Shown: piece after piece, positions 45,599-55,015 of the stretch | Position numbering within the stretch: the first letter of the stretch is position 1 | Layout: every line of letters starts with the position of its first letter | NCBI GenBank assembly: GCA_020205615.1 | Contig: CM035163.1 | Span: 52,859,899-52,923,898 of the forward strand | Length of the DNA: 64,000 nt | Origin: Panax quinquefolius | Taxonomy: Eukaryota; Streptophyta; Magnoliopsida; Apiales; Araliaceae | Direction: 5' to 3' | The notes under the pieces: generated by a model | What the model was told of the DNA's origin: nothing | Databases searched by the model: none | The model's input: only the letters and a program-made list of their open reading frames with translations | Made by a program: the position numbers and the translations under genes

Positions 45599-48500
45599 GC
45601 CAGTCAAACGAAGCCTTATCCAATCCCTAAACCATCTCCCAAACCCAAAATGTAACATCACATCATCGCCTACAACGTACTACCATCGTTAACCTTCATA
45701 ATCCCTAAATCCAAATTTCAGCCCCCATCCAAATCAAGGAATCCGAGATTGCAGCCCACCTCTTTAGTTTTAAAAGAGAAAAAAAAAAAGGTGAGAGGAA
45801 GTGAAAACTCGTCGCGGTTGCACCTCGCCATCTTTATTGCTGCTTCCCGCCGCTACTTCCTGTCGTCAAAGTCATCCATCTTCGTTGTTAGTCTTTTATC
45901 TACTGCTTGCCAAACTCACGCTAATAATATAAAGTTAAGAGACCAGTTCTGGGACTTTAAAATATCTCCTGGCATATTATAGTTAAATACCCTATAGTTT
46001 TTATAGTTTTTTAGTTTAATCCCCCAAGTTTTCTTAAATTTTAAAATACCCTTGACAATTTTACATATCAGTCCTTGTACTTTCATCTTCAATTTCAGAC
46101 CCTGAAGTTTCATTAGTTTCAATTCAGTCACTGTTTCTTTATACTTTCTACACTTAATCCCTAAAGCAACTCCAAAAAAAAAGTCTATATTTTTATTAGC
46201 AGTAACCATGGTAAATACCGAAAAAATCAACGCCAAACCTGATACTTATATGTTACAACAAGATGAACGTCTTAAAAAGATTGAAGATTCAATCACAACA
46301 CTTATTGCAAATGCGACAAATGTTCAAATTTCTATTATAGCACTTGCAGTAAAAGTTGAAGTACTCACGGAACGCGTAAATAAGGGACAAGAAGATGCTC
46401 ATAAGAATTTTGAACACCCTATCCCGAATCTTAATCATTTGAGACTACAGCAACATGACCTTGATCCACGAGTTAATCCTCATGTTCCAGATCCTAGGAT
46501 AAATGCAGCGGATAGAGGAACAAAATTAAATGTTGGGAGATTTCAATGGAGATAATGGTCCCGAAACATTCTTTAATTAGATTAACAGCTTGGAGAGCTA
46601 ATGAAAGAAAATTGTTCTTTGCTGAAGCGAAATTGAAAGGGACAGCTCATATTTGGTGGGATCAACATCGGCGAAATTTATATACAGATGTGAGGAGATG
46701 AGAAGATATGAAAGCTACATTGACACGGCGTTTTGTACCTCCGGAGTATAAGCAACGAGCATATTTGCAGTTAACTGAGTTGGTACAAGAAAGTAAATCT
46801 ATAGCCGAGTATACTTCAATGTTATACAATTTGGTTACAAGGTCTGAATTCTCTTGGGTTGAAGAACTTTTAATCTCCATGTACCATCGAGGATTGAATC
46901 TAGAAATTGCAGGTGGCGTAGCTTCGGGAAAACTCTTACGCTTGGATGATGTTGTTCAAGTTGCCACCCAAGTAGATAATTTGAAAAGGAATTCTGTTAG
47001 GCCTCCAATACAAGTTCAAACTCGGAGGTAGCGTACTTTTGTGGAGCCTATTTTAAATAAGTTAGTGGCCCTTCAACTACTAGCAGGTCTAATCGTACCC
47101 CAAATTCTTCTAATGCTAGCAACAACCATATGTCTATGTGCTATAACGAGTTTTGGTCATGTCTTTTGATTGTCCTTACCCGAATATGAATGTTGTCTCT
47201 TCTCCCTCTACGCAACTTGCTATTGTTGACAAAGAGTGCAAGAAAACTAACTTAAACGAAGAGGTTTGCAAGCCGTTGGATGTCGAATATGAGCCCGATG
47301 AGCAAGATTTGGAAGTTGTTGATACTCATTTGGAAGGATGTCTAGGTGTTCTTCGAACCTTTACCTGTTGCTCAGAAACACAAGGATGATCCTAAAATTC
47401 ATCGTGGGCAAATTTTTCAGACGAGCGTCATGTGCGAGACAAGTGTGCGAGACAAGTGAGAGTAATACGAATGAGGAAGCAGTTAAGAAACTTAGGTTAA
47501 AAGTTGAGTCTCACCTGGAGCCGTATGATGTTGCATGGATTACCAATACAAGGTAGCGAGTTACCCAGAGATATTTGGTTACATTTTCCGTTGGTAAGCT
47601 TAAGAATACCGATATGTGTGATGTTCTACCCTTTAAGGTTTGTCACATTATCTTAGGGCGTAAATGGCTATGGGATCATCAAGCGCAACATGATGCTCGT
47701 GCTAATATCTATTCGATTATCAAAGGCAATACCAAATTCACTCTTATTTATGCTCTCGACATGCCAAATTTGAAGCTTACAAAGACTTCCTTAGTGATCC
47801 GACGTGATTGTTCTTGTGTTTATGTTCATAACTCGATGGAGTAGAGTTTTTTTCAGCGAAGAACTGATGTAGGATGACCAATCAAAATTGGTTAGAGCTT
47901 AGAACAATATAAGAGGCTTTGGAAGCCCGTGAATTAGAAGTTGTTTAGTTTGCAATTTAGTTACCTTATTTAGAGTCTTGGTTAGGTTAGAAAAGTTGTC
48001 TAGGAGTATTATAAATATTGATGCACTTCATTATTTTGATACATTGAATGATTAATTGATTAAGTTTTGTGTGAAAATTATATTTGTGATATTTATTCTT
48101 CATCCCAAAACCTCCGGCCCCATCATTCGGCATTGGACTACGATGATGTATTAGTAATAGGAGACGAACAGATTTATAGTTTTAGTAAAACTTCCATAAG
48201 AAGCACAGGTGTTTTTGTTTCCAGTTTTCAGTATACATCTTGTGTACATTAAATATAGTGTCATATCACTATATCAGTAACCATTCTTCACACTTAATCA
48301 ACTATGGGAACAATCAGTAACACACAACAAAATAACTTTACAATTAGATCAGCCTTGTTACTATCTTTTGGGATATTCAAAATGTATTTTTAGCATGATC
48401 AATATGCTCCCAAAAAAAAGTTTTCCAGATTTCTCAGAAATTTCAAAATCACATGCAATTGCTTGATTAATTAACTATGTATTGCAGGTTACAATGGAAC

Positions 48501-51500
48501 ACTCAAGAGAGTTCGAAACTGCTTAAAGATCCAGGCAGATCATGCACTGCTTCCGCTTAACTCAGTCTTATTCAGTTCACAAAATGAGAAAATACTGCCA
48601 AAGTTCAAACTTTACCACTCCCAACTTGTATCCCATCTGAGCTATAATACAGTGCCATATTGGATTATGCAACTAATTAGCTTCATTCTGCGTCCCAACT
48701 CACTTTTAATTCTTGTATGAAAAGCTAGATTTATGGATTTTTACAATCCACCAGAATGAAAACATATTACTTCCAGAACCTATTTGATAATGTGTCACAT
48801 ATCCATGCAATGACAAGTATAGAATTAATCATCAGATCCTTACTAGAACAACTAAAAGGCCTGCATCCATTCAAAGTAATGCAAATTTTCACTTACCCCT
48901 AGGCGATAAGACCCAAAAGTATATATGACAGCATTTGCATCTTCCACCATTTGACCCGTGTACCCTCTCTGGCGGGTTAATTGCTTCACCCAATATTTTA
49001 CAATCTAAAGTACAAATTTAACCATTATTATAAACATATGGTACACAACTGAAATTCCAGTTAATACATCAAAAAGCAAGATCATAAAAGCCACCCACAG
49101 GTTTAATGAAAATTCAGTGTAGAGCATGCAAAGAAGTGAATATATTTAGAGTGAATAAAGATGGCCAAAGAGCATCAACATTGAAAAAGTTGTAAAACTG
49201 TAGTTTGTTATCAACAACAATACAAAATAACCGTTTGACTTTTTATCTTCCCATACTTAACGAATTCAGACAACACAAATTACAGGATATAAAATAATCC
49301 AGCAAGCCAGTTATCTTTACAAAGCTATACAATGCCAAGGAAAATGAACAGTCATCGTTAAAAAGCACAAGAAAATTTGAAGGAACCACTATTGAGCGAA
49401 GACCAGATATATACACCCTCCATCCCCAAAAGGACGACTTAAGTGTTAAAAAATCTTGTCCTCGAAAGAATGACCAAAGTACTACATAAACTTTTACTTG
49501 GACAAAATTACCCTATACTTACTATCATATTTTACTTACCTCAATAGTCAACCACTCAAATCACTAATTCTCTCGTCCAAAACCCAATTAAATATATTAA
49601 CGCATACAAATATCAACTCATCACACTGCTCGAGGACAAGGTTAGATTGAGAAAAAATATATGCTCTCCTAATTTTTTCACTACCTTAATTTGTTTGAAA
49701 ATTGTACTTCCGTCATCCTTTTGGGGACAGAGGGAGTACTTACTTGGCACCACATATATCTAGAACAAAGAAATGAAAAGGAAATAAGATGTTGGTAACT
49801 ATTTCAGACAACAAGAAAAATGTTACTATAGAGAGAAAGGGAAATACACAGATGGTGGACAAGGAGTCCTCCAAGAAATACACGGTGGAAAGAAATGAAA
49901 AGAACAACCTTCCAATCTCTACGGACTAATATGACATAGGACGGGGTAGAAAAGAATGAATAATAGCACCTAACCACGCAGAGAATCAGTAAAGAAACAC
50001 ACAAAAGCACACAACTTCAATCTCAAATCAATTCATTCAATAATCCTTAATTTAAAAACTCAATACTTGGAGACCAAGTTAAAACCCTAATTTAAAAAGG
50101 AAACAATTTCCTAATTAAAATCTACTTCTATAATTAAAACTCTCCTAATTAAAATCTACTACTATAATTAAAACTTCTAGAATATCCTACTAAAATAGTT
50201 ACATTAATAATCAAATATTTATCTCTAAATAACAATACACAATTAATAATAAATTTCTTAATTTTCGTCTTCTGTGCCGCATCATCATGTGCTCACATAA
50301 TGACTGAAAATTAATATTAGTAAGTAAAGGGGAAAGAAAAAAAAATGTGATGAAGAACTCTCAGCAAATGAGACAAAGAAAACAATATATATATATATAT
50401 GAGACAAAGAAAACAATATATATAGAGAGAGAGCAAGGATCAAGAGCATTCCTCTTAAATAGCATTCTTCCTTAAATAGCACTCCTTTATTAAAACTACG
50501 TCGTTTTGGAGTCTTTTAAAAGAGAGTGGTCCCACTTACTTTCCTTTTATTTACAAAAATACCACTCACGGCCCCACTTGTTTCTTAAAAAAGACTCCAA
50601 AACGACGTAGTTTTAATAAAAGAGTGTTATTTAAGGAGGAATGCTATTTAAGGAGAATGCTCTTGATCCTTGCTCTATATATATATATATATATATGCAT
50701 ATTGAATGTTTAAAGTTGTCATATTAGAATATTAATAAAACTTACTATAACTAAAAGTTTGGTTGTTATTTTCGGTTTTACCAAACAGGCCTCAAGTATG
50801 TTCAGCATTAAGCCTAATATTTTGACTTTAAATTTTAGTTATTTTTAGTTCAAGATTTTAGAAGAGCTTAATTTTTTAAAGGATATGCTTAAAACTTATC
50901 AAACGAGCTTAATAACTTAAATCACTTAATGCATTAAGTTTTAAGACTTAATTCACTTAACAAACAAGCTCTAATTGATGTGCAATACAAAAAGTATGGC
51001 AAGTACTACCTAGAGGTGGCAAACGGACCCGGCCCGACGACGGGCCGGGCCAAATTGGCCCGACTTTTGGCGGGCTGCTAAAGTGAGGCCCGTGGCCCGG
51101 GTTGGGACGGGCCGGCCCGCCGGCTTCTTCCTCTATTTTTTTTTTTTTTTACAAAATCTTATTACACCAAAAAATAGTAATAATAATAAATATTAAAAAT
51201 AATAAAATAATTTATAATAAACAATAATTCTAATTACCTACATAAACTACATATCTCAATCAATTAAAATTTTAATAGTATTATAAATTACTTTCAAAGT
51301 ATATAATCAAATTTGATTTTTTAAAATTATACTTTAAAATTAATATAATTTATTTTAACTTTTAAAAATGCAATCATGACTACACAAATATTGTTCCAAG
51401 AGATATCTAATTAATTTCCAAGATTTACACGGTTGGAACTTGGAGATGCCAAGATTTTAGCACTTTGAATATTTAAATTGATTTTCAGAAGATTTGCATG

Positions 51501-53281
51501 ACATGATTTTAGGCATTACCCAATATCTCATTATTAACAGCCACATCAATTAAGAAATTTCAAACTACAATTATTATTTACTACAACTATAATAGTTAAA
51601 TACCGTATTAGCATATGATATTTTGTATAAAATATATTTTTATATGAAGATTGCATTAAAATAAGCAGTTGTTGTAGCTCAGTTAGTTTGAACTCTTATT
51701 TATTTACTTACAAGTCTTGTGTTCAAACCTCATAACCCACAAGTAGCAACATTTTGTTAAAAAAAAAAAAAAAAAAAAAAAAGAGTCGCAATACTGGCGT
51801 AGGCCAAAAAACAGCCCGAGAATTTGTGGGCTAAAAATTACTTACTAAAGCCCAATGGTGGTGGTGCAGTTTACCGACCACTTACCGGGCTAAGGCCATC
51901 TTTGTCAGGTACCCACATACCCAAATCAATTCTTTAAGCGAACAACTCAATTACCCAAAACCTTAAATGCCTTAATATAACCTCTTAGGTTGATCAGTTG
52001 TTACCCCGAAATATCGGCGTATTAGTTAGGTATCGCCTCAGTGGGTGCCAAACCGCAACTTTGACACAAATTGCAAAATTAGAAAATTATTCATGTAGAA
52101 GGTAACTTTCAACGAAATTAACCAAATAAAGGGGGAGAAACGCCACACAAAAAAAAGCGAATATGTTGGAAGCTATAAAAGGGAGCCAATAAAAGAGAAC
52201 GAATATTTCTCTATAAATTATACTTAGGTTGTACATATGTAGTACCTAATTAATTATACCTTAAAAATATTGTACTTTAAATATGACTAATTAAGTTAAA
52301 TTGTACTTAAAATGCACCTATATAATGACTAGTTAAGTATAACTTAAAAAAATACAATATGAACTTAATATATAATTAGTTAACCTAAATTATACTTAAA
52401 TTGTATATATATATATATAGTACATATACAACTTGAAAAAATTGCACTTAAAATATTCTTGGTTAACAACAAGTGTGCTCTACAGAACATGTGTGTTCAA
52501 CCATTTGAGCTAAGACAACATCAATATCAACTTCATTCAAAAGTTAAATTGATTAAATGTATCTACGAGATGTCTGTTTTTATCATTTGGATAATGTTAT
52601 GTGCACTAAATAGTGTTTTTCGTGTGACCTAATTGGTTCATCTTGTTATTATTAAGAATTTTTTAAACCTTTTTTAGAAACTCCTAACTAGCTAACGGTG
52701 CGTATCGCCCAAAACCGATACCAAAATTGATACCGAGTCAAAAAATAACCTTTCGAGACATAAGTCGCTGCCGCGATTTTAAAGGATAAGTTAATCATAC
52801 CCAATTCAGAGACAATACGCATTTATTTATTTTTATAACTAATTCCAAAGAAAACATATAACAAAGTAAATGTAACGCACATATGTGATCCTATAAAAAT
52901 GTAAGATAAAAGTTGCACCCTTTTCACCCATCTCGGTTTGAGACTTTGAGCTACACAACAAGCCAGTTACCTCGTTAATTCGCGAAAGAACTTCTTCTCT
53001 CCTCGCAGTCTCTTCTGTACTCTTGTATAGACCCGAAGCAACCAAAAACTTCAAAATATTCAAAACAACAAATCAGAAAAAGATGCAATTGTAGCAACAA
53101 TAAACTACAAATTTCCTCCATAAAAGTAAAAAATATCTACCTTTTCCAACTCTGCATTTCTCTGAATATCCGACTCAGTCGACCCAGCAAGCGATATTGG
53201 CTTCGTCACCCCATACTTGATTTCTGGGGTCAGTTGAGGCAGGGGCCGTGAAGCCCCAATTATACACTCAGAGTCCAACAT
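33600..53281 (-). CDS. PAPS: Nuclear poly(A) polymerase, 13 coding exons
   Basis: Adds poly(A) tails to cleaved pre-mRNA in the nucleus. Exons (minus, 5' to 3'): 53281-53141, 53048-52971, 49004-48897, 39076-39014, 38920-38759, 36780-36667, 36586-36524, 36432-36103, 36003-35839, 35728-34732, 34631-34536, 33993-33913, 33692-33600. All junctions are GT-AG and in phase 0. Start [10 protein letters not shown]. The nucleotidyltransferase site FGSYRLG / [15 protein letters not shown] crosses exons 3-4 with Asp116 and Asp118, and the third Asp171 in GISIDLLYA (exon 5), spaced as in eukaryotic PAPs. Central and RNA-binding parts: [72 protein letters not shown]. The basic C-terminus ([18 protein letters not shown]) could be a nuclear signal. 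Exon 10 is 997 nt, one base too long, and the frame ends after about 603 residues. The last two exon borders are less certain. Confidence 0.9.
33729..33874. mobile_element. Fold-back MITE in the last PAPS intron
   Basis: Two arms are complementary over about 50 bp: AATGTTAGTTCCACAAGTTC (33759-33778) against GAACTTGTGGAACTAACAAT (33821-33840), with outer ends AATTAGGGAA and TTCCCAATTA. The loop is about 40 bp. It lies in the intron 33693-33912 and does not touch exons. Confidence 0.7.
36781..38758 (-). other. PAPS intron 5
   Basis: A 1978-bp intron between exons 5 and 6. It holds a (GT)n(TA)n microsatellite at 37670-37691 and a purine-rich stretch at 38092-38190. No mobile element with clear ends was recognised. 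Confidence 0.6.
41266..42110. repeat. Tandem duplication, two units of about 422 bp
   Basis: Unit 1 (41266-41687) and unit 2 (41688-42110) are nearly identical from GAGAGACTTAACAGTAGAGA to GAGGAGAAACGAAAAGAAG. The clear differences cluster at 41473-41510 versus 41895-41932. Each unit carries the perfect 20-bp palindrome centred on CCTAGG (41390-41409 and 41812-41831). Unit 1 is followed by unit 2; unit 2 runs on into an exon-like sequence. Confidence 0.9.
41955..42170 (+). other. Exon-like open segment inside the Mutator-like element
   Basis: The open frame has ordinary protein composition ([57 protein letters not shown]). It stops being protein-like exactly at CAG/GTCTTC, a possible donor site near 42171. 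Mutator-like elements often carry host gene pieces, so a captured exon is plausible. I do not recognise the protein, and the first part is duplicated in the tandem unit upstream. Confidence 0.4.
44133..45212. other. PAPS intron 3 sequence between the two insertions
   Basis: No gene, RNA or element with recognisable ends. A 61-codon open frame at 44580-44765 has no features. Confidence 0.5.
45218..45464 (+). mobile_element. Element F 5' LTR
   Basis: A short LTR of 247 bp. It shares AATAAGAGGCTTTGGAAGCC and TTTTGATACATTGAATGATT with the 3' copy. The 3' copy has a 14-bp longer end and several base changes. Confidence 0.9.
46208..47035 (+). pseudogene. gag: Element F gag
   Basis: Frame 46208-46555 starts [20 protein letters not shown] and has a coiled-coil-like N-terminus ([18 protein letters not shown]). 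After a frame change near 46553 the gag core follows: [18 protein letters not shown] (about 46628-46690) and, in 46708-47031, [37 protein letters not shown] and [10 protein letters not shown]. These are the conserved blocks of retrotransposon Gag (capsid). At least two frame lesions separate the parts. No zinc knuckle is left intact before the protease region. Confidence 0.85.
47153..47844 (+). pseudogene. pol: Element F protease-region remnant
   Basis: After a spacer rich in acidic residues ([20 protein letters not shown]) comes [17 protein letters not shown], a stop, then [40 protein letters not shown] and [15 protein letters not shown]. The P(Y)xVxWIxx, CDVxPxxxCHxxLGRxW and ANxY blocks are the usual end of this type of gypsy aspartic protease. 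It ends at 47844 just before the 3' LTR; no RT follows. Confidence 0.82.
47865..48125 (+). mobile_element. Element F 3' LTR
   Basis: TGATGTAGGATG to CCCCATCA, 261 bp. The preceding bases CAGCGAAGAAC are a weak polypurine tract. Confidence 0.88.
49414..49736. mobile_element. Stowaway-type MITE in PAPS intron 2
   Basis: The ends CACCCTCCATCCCCAAAAGG and, inverted, CCTTTTGGGGACAGAGGGAG are bordered by TA on each side. The CTCCCTCYGTCCCC signature is typical of plant Tc1/mariner-derived Stowaway MITEs. The length is 323 bp. Confidence 0.85.
50369..50424. repeat. Local duplication of GAGACAAAGAAAACAA(TA)n
   Basis: The motif GAGACAAAGAAAACAATATA occurs at 50369 and again at 50401, immediately left of the MITE. 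It may be a trace of an insertion or repair event at the (TA)n run. Confidence 0.6.
50425..50676. mobile_element. (TA)n-associated MITE, copy 2 (PAPS intron 2)
   Basis: Ends AGAGCAAGGATCAAGAGCAT / ATGCTCTTGATCCTTGCTCT, with inner arms AAACTACGTCGTTTTGGAGT / ACTCCAAAACGACGTAGTTT. It lies in a (TA)n run on both sides, as copy 1 does. The middle (GTGG(T)CCCACTT...CACTTGTTT) is also shared with copy 1, so the two are one family. Confidence 0.88.
51010..51130. repeat. GC-rich hAT-terminus-like sequence
   Basis: TAGAGGTGGCAAACGGACCC is followed by interleaved GGGCCGGGCC / GGCCCGG palindromic blocks, then a poly(T). The AGAGGTGGCAAACGG start is common in plant repeat families attributed to hAT elements. 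I could not find the matching other end, so the assignment is tentative. Confidence 0.4.
51666..51782 (+). mobile_element. tRNA-derived SINE with poly(A) tail
   Basis: The A-box-like TAGCTCAGTTAGTT (51675-51688) and B-box-like GTTCAAACC (51721-51729) are spaced as in a pol III promoter. They are followed by a non-tRNA tail and a 23-base A run (51760-51782). The tRNA cloverleaf is not intact, so it is a retroposed copy and not a tRNA gene. It lies antisense to PAPS in intron 2. Confidence 0.75.
51783..52970. other. PAPS intron 2 remainder
   Basis: AT-rich sequence with loosely repeated TTAGTTAA / TACTTAAA words at 52220-52420. No gene or bordered element recognised. Confidence 0.5.
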
Positions 53282-53299
53282 TTCAGTACCACAAATACC

Positions 53300-53725
53300 C
53301 TAACACAAACCTTTTCATCACAAACAAACAATTTTATATAAAAACCAAAAATTAATCAAAGTAACATAAGCTAAATTTAGTTAAAAATTTGAGGCGATTA
53401 GAGCTAATATAGTAAACCCTTAAACAAAAGGCGCAAAATCAAAGATTGAATTTTACGTAAAACCCAAAAAATTAAACAAAGAGAACAAACTCAATGTGTA
53501 AGCTAAATTTAGTTTTACAAAATGAGAAATGGTGATTATAACTAAAATAACAAATCCTTACCAAAAGGTACTAAATCAAACAGTGGAACAGTTGTACAAT
53601 AGGAAGAAAGATCAAACTTTATGAATAATAAAACAAAATCAAAAACCTAAACCATAAAAGGGAATAAAATTTTGGAGATATAAATACAATTTAAAGAACA
53701 ATGAGTGATCGATTAGATAATCTAC
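53300..53725 (-). other. PAPS 5'UTR intron
   Basis: On the minus strand a donor ATCAG/GTAGAT (GT at 53725-53724) and an acceptor TGTTAG/GGTATT (AG at 53301-53300) bracket a 426-bp AT-rich stretch upstream of the start codon. The exon before it (53726 to about 53815) is C/T-rich leader sequence without an in-frame ATG. Leader introns are common in plant housekeeping genes. Predicted only, no transcript evidence. Confidence 0.6.
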
Positions 53726-53815
53726 CTGATGGCAGAAGCAGGGTTGAACATCGGAGGAGAATTGGGGGAATCGAAGTGGGGTTTGTTTGAAGCGGATTCC
53801 AGCTAAATGGCCTAC
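53726..53815 (-). other. Probable PAPS 5'UTR exon
   Basis: Leader sequence such as CAACCCTGCTTCTGCCATCA ends at the donor at 53726. The transcription start is not defined; the AT-rich DNA beyond 53840 could hold the promoter. Confidence 0.5.
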
Positions 53816-53898
53816 CTATTTAGGGACTGTTTGGGGGTTTGCTTATTCAAGTCAAAGTGTATATTTATTCAATTTTATTTTATTTTTTTCAATTAATA

Positions 53899-54178
53899 AT
53901 TTTTCCGTCTCTTAATATATGTCATTTTAAAATTGTTACAGTCTTACAGAAATTAAAAAAATAATTATATAACATTAAACATAATATCAATTATTTATAA
54001 TACCCTTAAATTTTCATAATTATCATACTTATCTCATACTCTCTCTTATCTGTAATATTTTTCAATGAAGGGTAATTTTAAAAAGATTATAATTCTCCTA
54101 ATTTATATAAAACGACAAATAATTAAGAAAAAATGAAATCATCTAAAACAACATATATTAAGTGACGGAGGAAGTAAT
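53899..54178. mobile_element. Stowaway-like MITE upstream of PAPS
   Basis: The left end TTTTTCCGTCTCTTAATATA and the right end TATATTAAGTGACGGAGGAA are inverted relatives; AT-rich interior. Ends are slightly eroded, so borders are approximate. Confidence 0.65.
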
Positions 54179-54876
54179 ACATTATTCTCTATTTTCTCTT
54201 TAATTGATTTTTTTATAAGAAGTTGGGCCCCACTTTAGCGACAGATTAATTTTGTAAAATTAACAACAAAAATACACGTGAAAATAGTATTTTCGTATAA
54301 AATCTCTTTTGTTTTGATATTTTTATTTATGTATAATTATTTTTCTTTCAGTATTTTAAATTTTTAAAATATAAAAACATATAAGTGTGTCCTAAAAAGT
54401 TTATAGGAAATAAGTGGATTAAAACTTTGTCTTTTTTATTCTTTATATATATTTTTTCTTAATAATAATGACATTTTAAGATATATTTGTTTTAGTGTTT
54501 AATATTTCTCGTATGCAGTATTTAAGATTCTTATTTTAACATTTTTCCTAATAATAATGTAACAGGGACCTACATTCAAATTGTTCTATTTTCAAATTAT
54601 GAAGAAAAAAAAAAGAATTATCAAGAGAGACAAATAACTAGTGAAGCCCAATAGAAATATTATTAATGGAAAAATGAAATTATCATCGGGATAAATAATT
54701 AATTACTAACAAATTTATTTTTCCACTAAACATTAAATGCATATTTGCTTATCTCTCATTTTACAACTAATTTAACTCCAACAAGATATTTTCTCACATG
54801 ATATTGCATATTTAATGTAATTAATTAGTCTATATTAATTGTATTCATAATCTATGTGCTTACCTCTAAAAAGATA

Positions 54877-55015
54877 CTCCCTCCATTCTGATTTTATTTT
54901 CCCAAGTTATTTGAGGTTTTATATAATTTAAGAAGAGTAATATAACCATGCATAGCTGTGTATATTTTATTTGTGCACAATCTGTCAAAATTATGTCGTT
55001 TTGGCATAGTTATTT
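54877..55015. mobile_element. Left arm of a fold-back MITE split by element G
   Basis: It starts CTCCCTCCATTC after TA and contains TTTTATTTGTGCACAATCTG and TCGTTTTGGCATAG. The inverted counterpart (CACAAATAAAACATACATTG, CCAAAACTATGTAG) follows element G at about 63630-63680. Joining both at the TATTT target site gives one inverted-repeat element. Confidence 0.7.

Larger units (their letters stand above)
45218..48125 (+). mobile_element. Element F, small Ty3/gypsy element with gag and protease only
   Basis: 5' LTR 45218-45464, 3' LTR 47865-48125, both TGATGTA...CCCCATCA, with TTCGG duplicated on both sides (45213-45217, 48126-48130). The primer site TTGGTATTAGAGCC (about 45468-45481) follows the 5' LTR. 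A (CAT)n(TA)n stretch (45535-45594) precedes gag. The total is 2.9 kb; RT, RNase H and integrase are absent, so mobility would need another element. It lies in PAPS intron 3, opposite to the gene direction. Confidence 0.92.

Noticed and set aside
51666..51782. tRNA gene
   Set aside because: A and B boxes are present but the stems do not form a cloverleaf and a poly(A) tail follows; a SINE explains it.
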